From contig BTPP01000001.1 of the NCBI GenBank assembly GCA_037102815.1, positions 6,535,001 to 6,599,000 on the forward strand: a stretch of DNA of 64,000 bases. The letters are read 5' to 3'. Each line of letters starts with the position of its first letter. The stretch's first letter is position 1. Source of the stretch: Neurospora intermedia (taxonomy: Eukaryota > Ascomycota > Sordariomycetes > Sordariales > Sordariaceae). Positions 55,664-64,000 of the stretch are shown piece after piece. Under the pieces are notes generated by a model, which was not told where the DNA came from, made no database searches, and saw nothing but the letters and a program-made list of their open reading frames with translations. A program made the translations under genes and the position numbers.

Positions 55664-55962
55664 CACTCAAACGCCTGTGCAGTCTTGGCGGATATGTGCG
55701 TGTACACACACACACGACTTTTTGGCAAAACGGACCATCGATAAGATTTTATTTACTTTCATCTCTACTAAGTAAAGAGAAAAAAAAAAAACTAACTCAA
55801 GATTCGGAATTAGCGTACTTAATACTATCAGAATAATAGTCTTTTCCATAGGATAATTGAGTTTCTTCATCTTCGTTCTTCGTTTCGATGGTCCGTTTTG
55901 CCAAAAAGTCGTGTATGTGTGTACACGCACACGTCCGCCAAGACTGCACAGGCGTTTGAGTG
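55664..55962. mobile_element. MITE with 78-bp terminal inverted repeats
   Basis: The arms lie at 55664-55741 and 55885-55962 and match at 75 of 78 positions; the three differences are all transitions. Each arm starts CACTCAAACGCCTG and ends GGACCATCGA. The 143-base core is AT-rich and holds no coding frame. The whole is 299 bases, a normal size for a non-autonomous inverted-repeat element. A flanking duplication is not certain. Short similarity outside the arms (TTCCYA) may be chance. Confidence 0.88.
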
Positions 55963-56496
55963 TGGGAACACAACCGCATCAAGGCGCCACATGGGGGATC
56001 GGGGCGTGGAATCTGGGAAATGATCCGGGCCATTGGGTGCTCGAAGAACGCCTTGCACACAAACTCTGGTCAAACAGTATCACCAACTGCACCCCAAGCC
56101 CACCCACCCTTTTCCTATTGTATTGTTTTTTATTTTGTTTTTCTTCCCGCTCCAGTTCCTCCCCCAACCCAGCCAACTCAGCAAGACCGGCTTCCTCATT
56201 CTCCGCGGGCTCCAATTGAACCAAATACCACAGTTCAACGGCAGCGCATCCTCGATATTTTCCACTGTCGCCTTCTCAGCTCTCTCCCATCCACTCCCTC
56301 ACTTCTGTCTCCTGTCTTCAAGTCCCACGATATGGCTTTTGGTCCTTGCACGCGCCTCAACATGAGCCCAACCATCTCCAGGGTCGCCAATCTCATTTTT
56401 GGAAGCAAACGCTCAGTTCAATCCTTTCGACGTTGCGATTCCCAATGGCCTGTGGCATCTCTATATACCTACACGAACATGGTCTCTCAAAAGTGC
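55963..56496. other. Intergenic region between repeats
   Basis: No supported gene. Contains a CT-rich and T-rich stretch (56100-56160). Several short frames overlap on both strands without a domain. Confidence 0.4.
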
Positions 56497-56760
56497 GGTT
56501 AGGGTGTTACTACATTTCGCGGGCGGATCCACGTAAAATTACGTTCGTACTACCACCTTGCTAACGCACGGACCGAAAAGCTACTTTTCACCCGCAAAAT
56601 AATTGTTAGTACTACCTAAATTTCGCGCTTTTTCTGTTACTGCATTCCTATATAGCCGTTTTTCGCGCTTTCGTATACTTTTCGTGTAAATAATCCTAAG
56701 GGGGGGGTCCCGGGGGGCGCAGCCCCCTAGCATCAAGGTAAATAAGAGAAAGAAATAGCC
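56497..56760. repeat. Repeat-derived stretch with GC-rich hairpin
   Basis: The sequence differs sharply from its neighbours: AT-rich with several TTTCGCG words (near 56515, 56621 and 56660) and ACGTAA/TTACGT arms near 56532-56545. It is followed by a G run and a perfect GC hairpin (GGGGGC at 56713, loop GCA, GCCCCC ending 56727) directly before TAG. This looks like part of a mobile element, with a terminal hairpin-like structure. The class is uncertain; a Helitron-type end is one possibility because of the hairpin plus CTAG. Confidence 0.45.
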
Positions 56761-56904
56761 AACCCAAAATCCAATTATATAGAGGTATTGGCGGGCTATA
56801 ACCTAGAATCCAGCTCTGTACGTAACAACCCAGAATCCAGCCTTTCACGTAACAACCCAGAATCCAGCCTTTCACGTAATAACCCAGAATCCAGCCTTGC
56901 ACCC
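56761..56904. repeat. 27-bp tandem repeat, about four units
   Basis: Units at 56800-56826, 56827-56853, 56854-56880 and 56881-56904 share the core AACCCAGAATCCAGCC followed by TTTCACGTAAY. The middle two are nearly identical, the outer ones more diverged. A further degenerate half unit (AACCCAAAATCCAA) lies at 56761. The array is adjacent to the hairpin stretch and may belong to the same element. Confidence 0.8.
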
Positions 56905-57253
56905 ATACGGAAGGGCGCGGCGTGCCGCCCCGAACACTAGTTCCGCATCCATGGTGTCCAAACGCGCGACTCGCCAGAGTAGTTCGGATACTAACCATCT
57001 GCGCGTCCTACCCATTGTGTATGAGGTGCCTGTAAGCAAGCAATTGCTGGAAATTGACCTGATCTCTGGAAGTCTCTCTTTCCTTTGGGGGTTTGATTTC
57101 ATGTAAGCAATGCACAACGGGCTTTTCCGTACAATCGCCGACACTCAGCACTGCGGGTCTCATCCATTGAACCGACGACGCCCAGCCCAAGGACACCTCA
57201 GACGCCAGGCCCATGAAACCCCTTCGACCCGCGATCAGAAATCGAAACATTCC

Positions 57254-58789
57254 TCAACCACAATTCCTCAGCAACCGTCCTCCATCCGCTCCACGAGACC
57301 AAGATATCCACCCCAAACGGATAGGTTGGACCCCACTCCTCCACCCCCTCATCGTCACCCGCTCATCCGACAAATCATACAAGGCCTGTTCAGCCCTAAG
57401 ATCCTCCTTGATCCGATCCATGCACAGCTCCGCCTCTTCCCGCGCCGTCTGTGTGATCTTTCCTTCTTTGACATTCTTAAGCAAGAGCCTCAACAGTTTG
57501 TATGCGGCAACTCGACGCGGGAGGGAGAGAAATGGAGCGCCGTGCGAAATGGCGTTCTCCAGGGGCGTGGAGTTGGAATCGGTAGAAGCTTTGATCATCA
57601 GCGACGCTCCAGAGCGGACGAGTGTCTTGATGACTTGCAGGACCCGTTCACTCCTCATCCTGAAGCCAAAACTGACTCCTCGACCCATCATCCAATCCGG
57701 GTCTTTTTCTCTGTCAGCCCCTTCGTGACGAATTAAATAGTGGAGCGGGGTCAGCCAACCCTGATCCAGAGGGATGGTGGTGGCAGGCTTCCCATCCGGG
57801 TCGCAGCCTAGACGGAGCAGCTGCATGGCTGTATTAAAGCCGCTTTCAATGAGTACGTGAAGGAGGGGCGACTGCCCTGCATGGTGAGACCCAGCAGGGT
57901 ACGGATCGAGGCTGGCCCCTCCCTGGAGAACAAGCGCCTTAATAATTGGGCGTAAGAAATTACCTCTACGACCACTATACACTGCACGCAGCAGGGCTTC
58001 CTCAAGAACGGTTTGTTGGTTGTGACGGTCAACCACGTTGACCAGGTCGCGAACGCTTGGGTACTCCAACATGGCGGACAAGAACTCGATCTCCTTCTTG
58101 GCGTTGGCCGTATGCATGGCGGTTTGAAGGATTAGACACCCGTCGATGCGTTGCGATTCTTTCAAAGCCGCTGACCCGAAGTGGTCCATGATGAGCTTTG
58201 CGATTTCAAGATGGCCTTTGCATAAGGCTAGGTGTAATGTCGAGCATTGGTGCTTCGGCCCTCCGTTGCGTCGGCTGCGATCTTCACAGTCGCACATGTC
58301 GACGGCAGCTTGGCCGGGCGTCTTGATCACCGCGCCCTCTTGAATCAGCCATACTACAGAGCGGGCACAGCCTCTCTCAATAGCATGGTGGAGTATCGTT
58401 CCCCAACCATGCCGGCGCGGCTCGTTGAAATTACAGCAATTATTGTACTCGACCAAGGCATTGACATCAGCTCCATACGCTTTGGCTTGAGCCAACACAG
58501 GCACCGATTCATTGATGATACCCCACATGAGCGCCTTAACGAGGTTGTTTGAGCCTGATGCTGCATCTTTTCCCCAAAGTTTATATGGATAGCAATAGGG
58601 GTTGTTTGCGTCCTTGATGGTGCTGTACAATCGTGGCTCGTATATCGACCTCAGCCTATGCGAGGACCGAGACAGTACGGCCAGTGTGTCCCACTGACCG
58701 TGGTCCTCTAGGATTTCCGAAATTATGAGGTGAACTTCGGGAGGTAGGTACGAATTTCCCTGTGCGGTGCTGGGGATGTTTGTGTCCAT
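57254..58789 (-). CDS. F-box-like/ankyrin-repeat protein, copy 1
   Basis: A single-exon frame of 511 residues. The N-terminus (about 15-56) is F-box-like: LPPEVHLIISEIL, LAVLSRSSHRLRSIYEPRLY. Ankyrin-type repeats follow at about 85-390, for example TILHHAIERGCARSVVWLIQEG, STLHLALCKGHLEIAKLI and SPLLHVLIESGFNTAMQLLRLGCDP. A C-terminal helical region holds DLRAEQALYDLSDERV and ends with PIRLGWISWSR. Such proteins may connect targets to an SCF ubiquitin ligase, but the F-box is weak here. It is clearly related to the gene at 59882. The start follows a Met in good context (CCATGGACAC on the minus strand). Confidence 0.82.
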   Translation of the reverse strand: MDTNIPSTAQGNSYLPPEVHLIISEILEDHGQWDTLAVLSRSSHRLRSIYEPRLYSTIKDANNPYCYPYKLWGKDAASGSNNLVKALMWGIINESVPVLAQAKAYGADVNALVEYNNCCNFNEPRRHGWGTILHHAIERGCARSVVWLIQEGAVIKTPGQAAVDMCDCEDRSRRNGGPKHQCSTLHLALCKGHLEIAKLIMDHFGSAALKESQRIDGCLILQTAMHTANAKKEIEFLSAMLEYPSVRDLVNVVDRHNQQTVLEEALLRAVYSGRRGNFLRPIIKALVLQGGASLDPYPAGSHHAGQSPLLHVLIESGFNTAMQLLRLGCDPDGKPATTIPLDQGWLTPLHYLIRHEGADREKDPDWMMGRGVSFGFRMRSERVLQVIKTLVRSGASLMIKASTDSNSTPLENAISHGAPFLSLPRRVAAYKLLRLLLKNVKEGKITQTAREEAELCMDRIKEDLRAEQALYDLSDERVTMRGWRSGVQPIRLGWISWSRGADGGRLLRNCG

Positions 58790-59881
58790 GGTTGTCTAGC
58801 CGTTGGGTTGGTAGATAAAGGGTTCTCTTTTGATGTTGATTGCGGCGTTACGTAGATGTACGTGATGCCTAGTCGAGTTCCAAGTGGACGAATTTGTCGC
58901 AGGCTTGTGGGCGATTCGTCCAAGTGAGTATCGTGTCCGTTCTTCGCAACGATTATCAGCCGGAAAGAAGGGATAACGACTCCCTCTCGTTGAGTTAGAT
59001 CAACGGCGCGCTATGTTTCGTCGTCCCGCCATTGGCACTTTCGCTGTGAAAGCGGTCGCGTCGCTCATCAAAACAGCTGGAGGAATAGACCAATGAGCTG
59101 TACTTTCACCAATTTACTCCAGACTGTCCCAATCAGAGGGCCAACACACCTCCAGTGCCTCACCCCCTATGAGCTGAACAGTTCGGCGCACAGTGCATAA
59201 TCGCAATGCAGGACAGTTCTTCGTCGTCGAGTATTGATGGCTGACATTCAGCCAGACTTGCCAAGGACTGCCATTTTTTCGGTCCCTTGTTATCATGCTC
59301 GTGGACTTGAGGTCAGTCGTGGGGATGGTTTGTGATTCAGAAAACTTCATGACGTCGCTCTCATCCAACCTCACTGCATCGTGATCGATTTGGACAGGGA
59401 ACAGGTACCTCCAATTCGAAGCCTATGGCACAATGGTTAGTACAAGCCAACGGCATCATTCCAGCTGCTCGTAACCCATAAACACTCACTTCCAGCTAGG
59501 AAATGCGACCCTTTCTCATGGCCTTCAGTGTTGCGCTTTCCCCGCAAAGCGCGAAACAGCACGAAGAACAATTCGTCCCTGACCTTTCAGTAGCACAAGG
59601 CAAAATGAAATACGCAATAATAAAAGCAGCCCTTCTGGTCTAGTACCGACTATGGCTGTGGTGGTTAATGATAATATCCGGTTGCCATTCACTGGAAAAT
59701 GAAATAGTAATACATACTCCGTACACAACATCAGATCATCTGTAGCCGGACCTGCGCTTGCATCACCCATCAGATCGATAAGTGAAATAAAGAAAAGAAG
59801 AGAGAAAAGAAAAAAGGAAAACGAAACCCCCCAACTCGAGACGACGACAAGTATAATGACTTACACACGACCCAACACCCT
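58790..59881. other. Intergenic region between ankyrin genes
   Basis: About 1.1 kb with no supported gene. Contains the promoter of copy 1 and the A/G-rich 3' flank of copy 2 (59780-59830). Confidence 0.45.
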
Positions 59882-61423
59882 TCACTTCCTTCTCAACCTT
59901 CCTCCCTCACGCCTCCACGCATGCCATCCTAAACGGATCGGCTCGCGTTCTTCTTCTTCTCCTTCGCTATCATATTCCCAATCTTCTGCCGAAAGTTCAC
60001 GCACCCGAACGTCGGACAAATCATGAGTGGCATGCTCAGCCCTCAAGTCCTGAACTAGTGTCGCTATGACGTCGTCAGCCCTTTTCCTGGACTCCTTGGA
60101 GATGCCCTCGGCTTTAACTTTGGCAAGCAAGAGCTTGACAAGCTTGAAGCCTGCAACTCGGCGCCTTGGTTCAACAAATCTGTCCATGTAGCTGACGGCA
60201 TAATCGAGTGGAGAGTTTCCAACCAAATCCGTGATGTCCAGCGACGCCCCGTGCTCGAGAAGAACACCAATGAAATCTCTGATAGACGGTCTACGTTGAC
60301 CCATCCGTCCATGAGCCACATGCTCCTGCTGCCAACGAGGCGTGTGCCATCTTTCATGTGATTCATGGCCAATGTACCGGTGCAACGGGCTCCGCCACCT
60401 TGGAGTAATCGGATGAGGTCGGTTACCGTTGGGGTCGCAGCCGAGCCGCAGCAGATATGTGGCTGCCTCTCTGTCATCTCTGTAGAGTGATGACCATAGT
60501 GGTGAATGGTCTCCCTCCACATCTGAGCCATGAGGGTACGGCCCCAAACTTGCACCGGCCTTAACCAGGGCATCAAGGATCAGCTCTAAGTGATGACGAC
60601 CCACGTGGTTAGGTGACAGAGCCACTTTGATGGGTGTACGATGGTCCACTCCCTGAAATGAATTGATTGACTTGCGAATTGCAGGGTTTTCGAGTGCCAC
60701 AGCCAAAAGGCTGACCGAATACCCACTGAGAACCGCCTTGACTGCCGTATTCAGAATGGATCGTGTATCAACCTCTAGTGAATACCGCACCGACGCTACC
60801 GGTTCGCGTCGGAGAAGGGTCGTGGCGGCAAGCAGGTTTGCGTTGCAGAAAGCAAGGTGGAGACTGGAGGCGTGAGATCTGGACTGGGTGGTGCACTGGC
60901 ACATGCCCCGAGCCGGCTTCCCAGGTATATCCACACGAGCTTGCTCGTCGAGCAACCAGCACATGGATGCGTTGTTTTGATCCCTAATGGCTAATTGGAG
61001 TGCCGTTCCGCTACCATGCGTTCCATGGGTTCTCCTGCTTCCCATTCTGTTCAGGTGGTAAGCCCGAACATCGAGGTTTGCGCCCCACTGTTGGGCGCTC
61101 TGCATGACAGTGACAGAGTTATGTTTCGTTCCCCACATCAGAGCAGCGATGTTGTTGCTGTTGCCTCTACCTTTGTAGATTTGCTGCTCGTAGAAAGAAC
61201 AGAGTCGCCGCGATGTCCTGGCTAATTTGGCCAGCGCGCCAAGCTGCATGTCCGCTTTCAATGTGTCACCGATGACCATGTGTACCTCCAGAGGAAGTCT
61301 GGTAAATGGAGAACTGCCATCCGCAGGTGGAGTGTCGGGTGACAGTATCTCTTTGGGTTGTATTCTTTTGGCTGCCATTTTCTTGGTTTGCGCCTTCTTG
61401 ACTCGCGTCTTCTTCGGTGCCAT
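59882..61423 (-). CDS. F-box-like/ankyrin-repeat protein, copy 2
   Basis: A single-exon frame of 513 residues, related to copy 1 along its length. Shared landmarks are the F-box-like LPLEVHMVIGDTL...LARTSRRLCSFYEQQIY (about 43-83), NNIAALMWGTKHNSV, the GTALQLAIRDQNNASMCWLLDE repeat, AATYLLRLGCDPNG, and the tail DLRAEHATHDLSDVRVRE with PIRLGWHAWRR. It differs in a Lys/Arg-rich N-terminus (KKTRVKKAQTKKMAAKRI), which could be a nuclear signal, and an acidic run (DSEGEEEE) near the end. Probably arose by tandem duplication followed by strong divergence. Targets are unknown. Confidence 0.82.
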   Translation of the reverse strand: MAPKKTRVKKAQTKKMAAKRIQPKEILSPDTPPADGSSPFTRLPLEVHMVIGDTLKADMQLGALAKLARTSRRLCSFYEQQIYKGRGNSNNIAALMWGTKHNSVTVMQSAQQWGANLDVRAYHLNRMGSRRTHGTHGSGTALQLAIRDQNNASMCWLLDEQARVDIPGKPARGMCQCTTQSRSHASSLHLAFCNANLLAATTLLRREPVASVRYSLEVDTRSILNTAVKAVLSGYSVSLLAVALENPAIRKSINSFQGVDHRTPIKVALSPNHVGRHHLELILDALVKAGASLGPYPHGSDVEGDHSPLWSSLYRDDREAATYLLRLGCDPNGNRPHPITPRWRSPLHRYIGHESHERWHTPRWQQEHVAHGRMGQRRPSIRDFIGVLLEHGASLDITDLVGNSPLDYAVSYMDRFVEPRRRVAGFKLVKLLLAKVKAEGISKESRKRADDVIATLVQDLRAEHATHDLSDVRVRELSAEDWEYDSEGEEEEREPIRLGWHAWRREGGRLRRK

Positions 61424-63138
61424 ATTGGCTATTCCATCACGTTAGCTGATAGAGCTTTATTGCTAAGTCGAGAGACGGCCATGACTCACGGTAAATGTGA
61501 CAGGGATGCGCTATGAGGGTTCGTAGGTGGGTTTCAGTCGTATTATAATGATCGTGTTGTGTGGACATCGGTGTCGAAAAACGAAAGTCGCACTTGCCAA
61601 ATGGAAGATAGGCAGTTGTGAGTGGAAGGGACAATCCGGGAAGAAGCTGGGTCGAAATGTAGGATATATAGGAGTAGGTGGAGATTGAATGAACAGGAGA
61701 ACCAGCAGACCCGAGGACTTGTGGTGAAGGATATGTTGCGGGCGTATTAGTTGTGGTGAATGGGAGATCGCAATGACTGCGCCAAAGGAGAACCTTCAAA
61801 AGCTCACCTGGCCCGCCGCTCTGGCATCTGCCCCACCGCCTCAGTTCATCCTAACCCTTCGAGACCATTCACTCCCCTCAGACAGCGGTACTACTGGTTG
61901 ATGATGTGCCTGCCACAGTAGATGCCTCTTTTCATCTCATGTTTTCGTCCGTGATGTGGCTTGGGCCTGAGAAGCGAACCTGCTATTGCTCCACCGGTGC
62001 GTGAATGGTGAACGTAGCCCACAATCTAAAAATGCAGGAATAAGACGTCATCTGAAGGTCCCGTTATTCACGTACCCGTCTCGACGATGTGAGCCACAGA
62101 GTGAATGGGATCAGAAGCGGGTACCCTAGTGAAGGCCCTTACTTAGGCAGAACCTGGACGGCTTGACCAGCCTTATTGAATATCTTTCCCGCGCTTCGTA
62201 CTGTCGAAAGTCTCGGTATACGAATGGACCCAGTTTTCGTCGTTCTTTCTGCTGATGTACGTATCCCATGTGGTTAGGTTGCGAGTTGACCAAATGGTGT
62301 ATTTAGAGAGCGTTCAGGTGCCAGGTGGGGAGAGCATCGAGATGAATATATCAAGTGCGGGTAACTTTGCCGCGCAGCTAGGTGGTTGGATGGCCGGTTT
62401 CTACCGCGAGGGTGGTGACCACAGCGACGTTGAGATCGGCTGATATACTGATTGCTATGAATCGCAACATCCAATCAATGTCGCAAGTGGTTCTCCATAC
62501 ACCTAGCAAACAATACTCTGCTTTGCTCGTCGGTTTCGTAGAAAACAAGCCGACGAGCTTGCTAATCGTGTGAACAGCTGACAATGGCAAAGAATGCAAA
62601 GCCGCTGGGATGTCAGTCGATCGAAGGAGAAACGAGAACAAGGTCTCAAAGAGGTCATGAAGCTTGGACCCAATGCTGTTGTGGTCGAACTGACCTGCAT
62701 CCAGAACTGCGGGTCTGTTAGATGATGTGAGTTAACCCATAATATCCTTCTGAGCTCGGAAGCTTCATATTTCAACATCTAGCGGTAGGAGAATCATGAA
62801 CCCACTGATGTGCATAGGAAGGAAGGCGATGTGCAAGATACAGTTTGCCCAACAAATTTCAACACTGCCTCTGCTTGCCAGTTACCGAGCGATTAGATTC
62901 AAACAAGCCTTCACATCAATTTGGCAGGCGATATATGCCACGGTGGTACGTCTCAACAAACATGACATGTATTGCAGGCAACACAGAACATCGTTGTGGA
63001 CACTGCTGGCAATGCACAATAACCAACAACGGAAGGGAAAAAAAGAGTAAAGATTGAACCAGACAAACTCCCAAACATTGAGGGGAAAAAATGTAGAAAG
63101 AGAAAAAAAAGAAAGAACTTTTAGCCAAACCGTCCACG
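61424..63138. other. Intergenic region
   Basis: About 1.7 kb upstream of ankyrin copy 2 and downstream of the next minus-strand gene. No convincing gene is seen on either strand; the small frames lack domains. Confidence 0.4.
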
Positions 63139-64000
63139 TTAGTATCCAGACGTGAAACTAGGAATATGTCCAAACCCGCCGATCCCCCTCGCTCTAGGAG
63201 TGAAACACCACCACCCCTCCAGCTCCAGCTCCATCCTCTTCACGGTGGTCCTGGCCCTGCGCCGCTGCTCTTCCTGCAAACATCCTGGATTCGCGTGCTT
63301 CAGCAGGACTCTCAACAACTTCACCGCCTCGAAGAGAACGATGTACTTCTTGGCCGTGTCTGCCCTCTCAGCCACCTGGTAGCGAACCACCAAATCCAAC
63401 GGAGTCTTGCCGTCTCTGTCTTTGACTCCATCGACTGACGCACCATGTTCCAGCAGGGCAATGATGATGGGAGTGCTGGCCGCCAAGCGTTTCTCGATCG
63501 GGGAAGCGATATTCTCGATTTGACAAGTATAGAAGTCGAAACTAGGGTGACTCAAGCGAGAAGGGTTATCATCGGGATAGACAGGGAGGTTGCATCGAGT
63601 GAGAGCATGCAGAACGGTTTCGGAGCACGCGCCGGCTGTGACGTTTGGATCGGCACCCAAGTCCAGGAGGATGCGAACGAGTTCGAGGTGGCCCTTGGCC
63701 GCGGCCCGCTTGAGCGGTGTATCGTTGGTGTACCAATGTGGGTTTCTGTAGACAGAGTTGACGCAGTTGGGGTCTTGACGCGCTAGTCGTGCAAGGAACT
63801 GCTTCCGCCCGTCAAACCATTCGCTGCTCGTCGGCGAGTCGTTTGGCGGTTCTGGAGCAAAAACAGCGGCGTGGACGAGGGCCCCTTCGAGAGTGATGCC
63901 TGCTGCGCGGTAGACCAGTGCTTGGGACTCGGTCATCTCAAGGTCCATGTCGAGGAACATGGTGGCAACCGCCCATGAGCCATTGAGAGCGGCGTAAAAA
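63139..64000 (-). CDS. Ankyrin-repeat protein, 5' end beyond the window
   Basis: The frame stays open from the stop at 63139 to the right edge (about 286 residues), so the N-terminus is outside. An internal ATG at 63960 is preceded by in-frame ankyrin-like sequence (YAALNGSWAVATMFLDM), so it is not the start. Repeats include TPLKRAAAKGHLELVRILLDLGADPN, ETVLHALTRC and IIIALLEHGASVDGVKDRDGKTPLDLVV. The end is a basic helix (EEQRRRARTTVKRMELELE), similar in position to the last helices of the two upstream ankyrin proteins. Whether it also begins with an F-box cannot be seen. Role unknown. Confidence 0.8.
   Translation of the reverse strand, partial: FYAALNGSWAVATMFLDMDLEMTESQALVYRAAGITLEGALVHAAVFAPEPPNDSPTSSEWFDGRKQFLARLARQDPNCVNSVYRNPHWYTNDTPLKRAAAKGHLELVRILLDLGADPNVTAGACSETVLHALTRCNLPVYPDDNPSRLSHPSFDFYTCQIENIASPIEKRLAASTPIIIALLEHGASVDGVKDRDGKTPLDLVVRYQVAERADTAKKYIVLFEAVKLLRVLLKHANPGCLQEEQRRRARTTVKRMELELEGWWCFTPRARGIGGFGHIPSFTSGY

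Noticed and set aside
1-64000. CRISPR arrays, rRNA or bacterial-type operons
   Set aside because: No regularly spaced repeats or rRNA-like sequence; the genome is eukaryotic with introns.

Overview
The window looks like a filamentous ascomycete chromosome, most likely a Sordariomycete. The genes are interrupted by short introns of about 50-120 bases with GT(A/G)AG(T) donors and CTAAC/CTGAC branch sites. The families present are typical Pezizomycotina ones: a HET-domain protein, a DUF7580-like protein, an AAA ATPase with a long fungal-type N-terminus, fungal nicotianamine synthase, a GPI-type Ser/Thr-rich wall protein, and F-box/ankyrin proteins. Gene models were built by hand from reading frames and splice consensus. 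Family names come from recognised motifs, not from searches.

Region 1 (1-25 kb) is ordinary metabolic and cellular genome. It holds a GPI-anchored-type surface protein, two divergently arranged hotdog-fold thioesterases (one THEM6-like and membrane-bound, one THEM4/PaaI-like with a mitochondrial-type presequence), an ATP-grasp ligase divergent from a nicotianamine synthase, a five-exon DUF7708/STAND-like protein, a six-exon AAA ATPase of 1099 residues and a fatty-acid-desaturase-superfamily enzyme.

Region 2 (about 27-39.3 kb) is the most unusual part. Eight short genes, one on + and seven on -, share one motif series: a PIPEL-like start, LSNF, WEHALxFHLxYHGL, a central (R)xxHAYSIIxS helix and a DPxxLW segment. 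The series parallels the N-terminal half of copia-type Gag polypeptides (UBN2/DUF4219-like). The longest copy continues with a second Gag-like block. No LTR, protease, integrase or polymerase is visible around them. Several have a 5' leader intron with related donors. They look like a tandemly amplified, Gag-like family kept by the host. Mobile DNA sits among them: a decayed Tc1/mariner element with inverted repeats, and a MITE that carries a tRNA-derived SINE with a 39-base poly(A) tail.

Region 3 (about 39.8-46.4 kb) contains a decayed or poorly resolvable gene, a LURP-one-related protein, a TDT-like multi-pass transporter, an unrecognised protein and a very small Cys-rich protein.

Region 4 (46.6-64 kb) resembles a fungal recognition/incompatibility island. 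It contains a DUF7580-like protein, two zinc-finger proteins, a HET protein, two related F-box/ankyrin proteins and the end of a third ankyrin protein. Between the HET gene and the ankyrin genes lie a 299-bp MITE with 78-bp inverted repeats and a stretch with a GC-rich hairpin and 27-bp tandem repeats.

No tRNA, rRNA or CRISPR array was found. An 8-base motif, TAGAGGTA/TACCTCTA, recurs about 20 times, mostly between genes.
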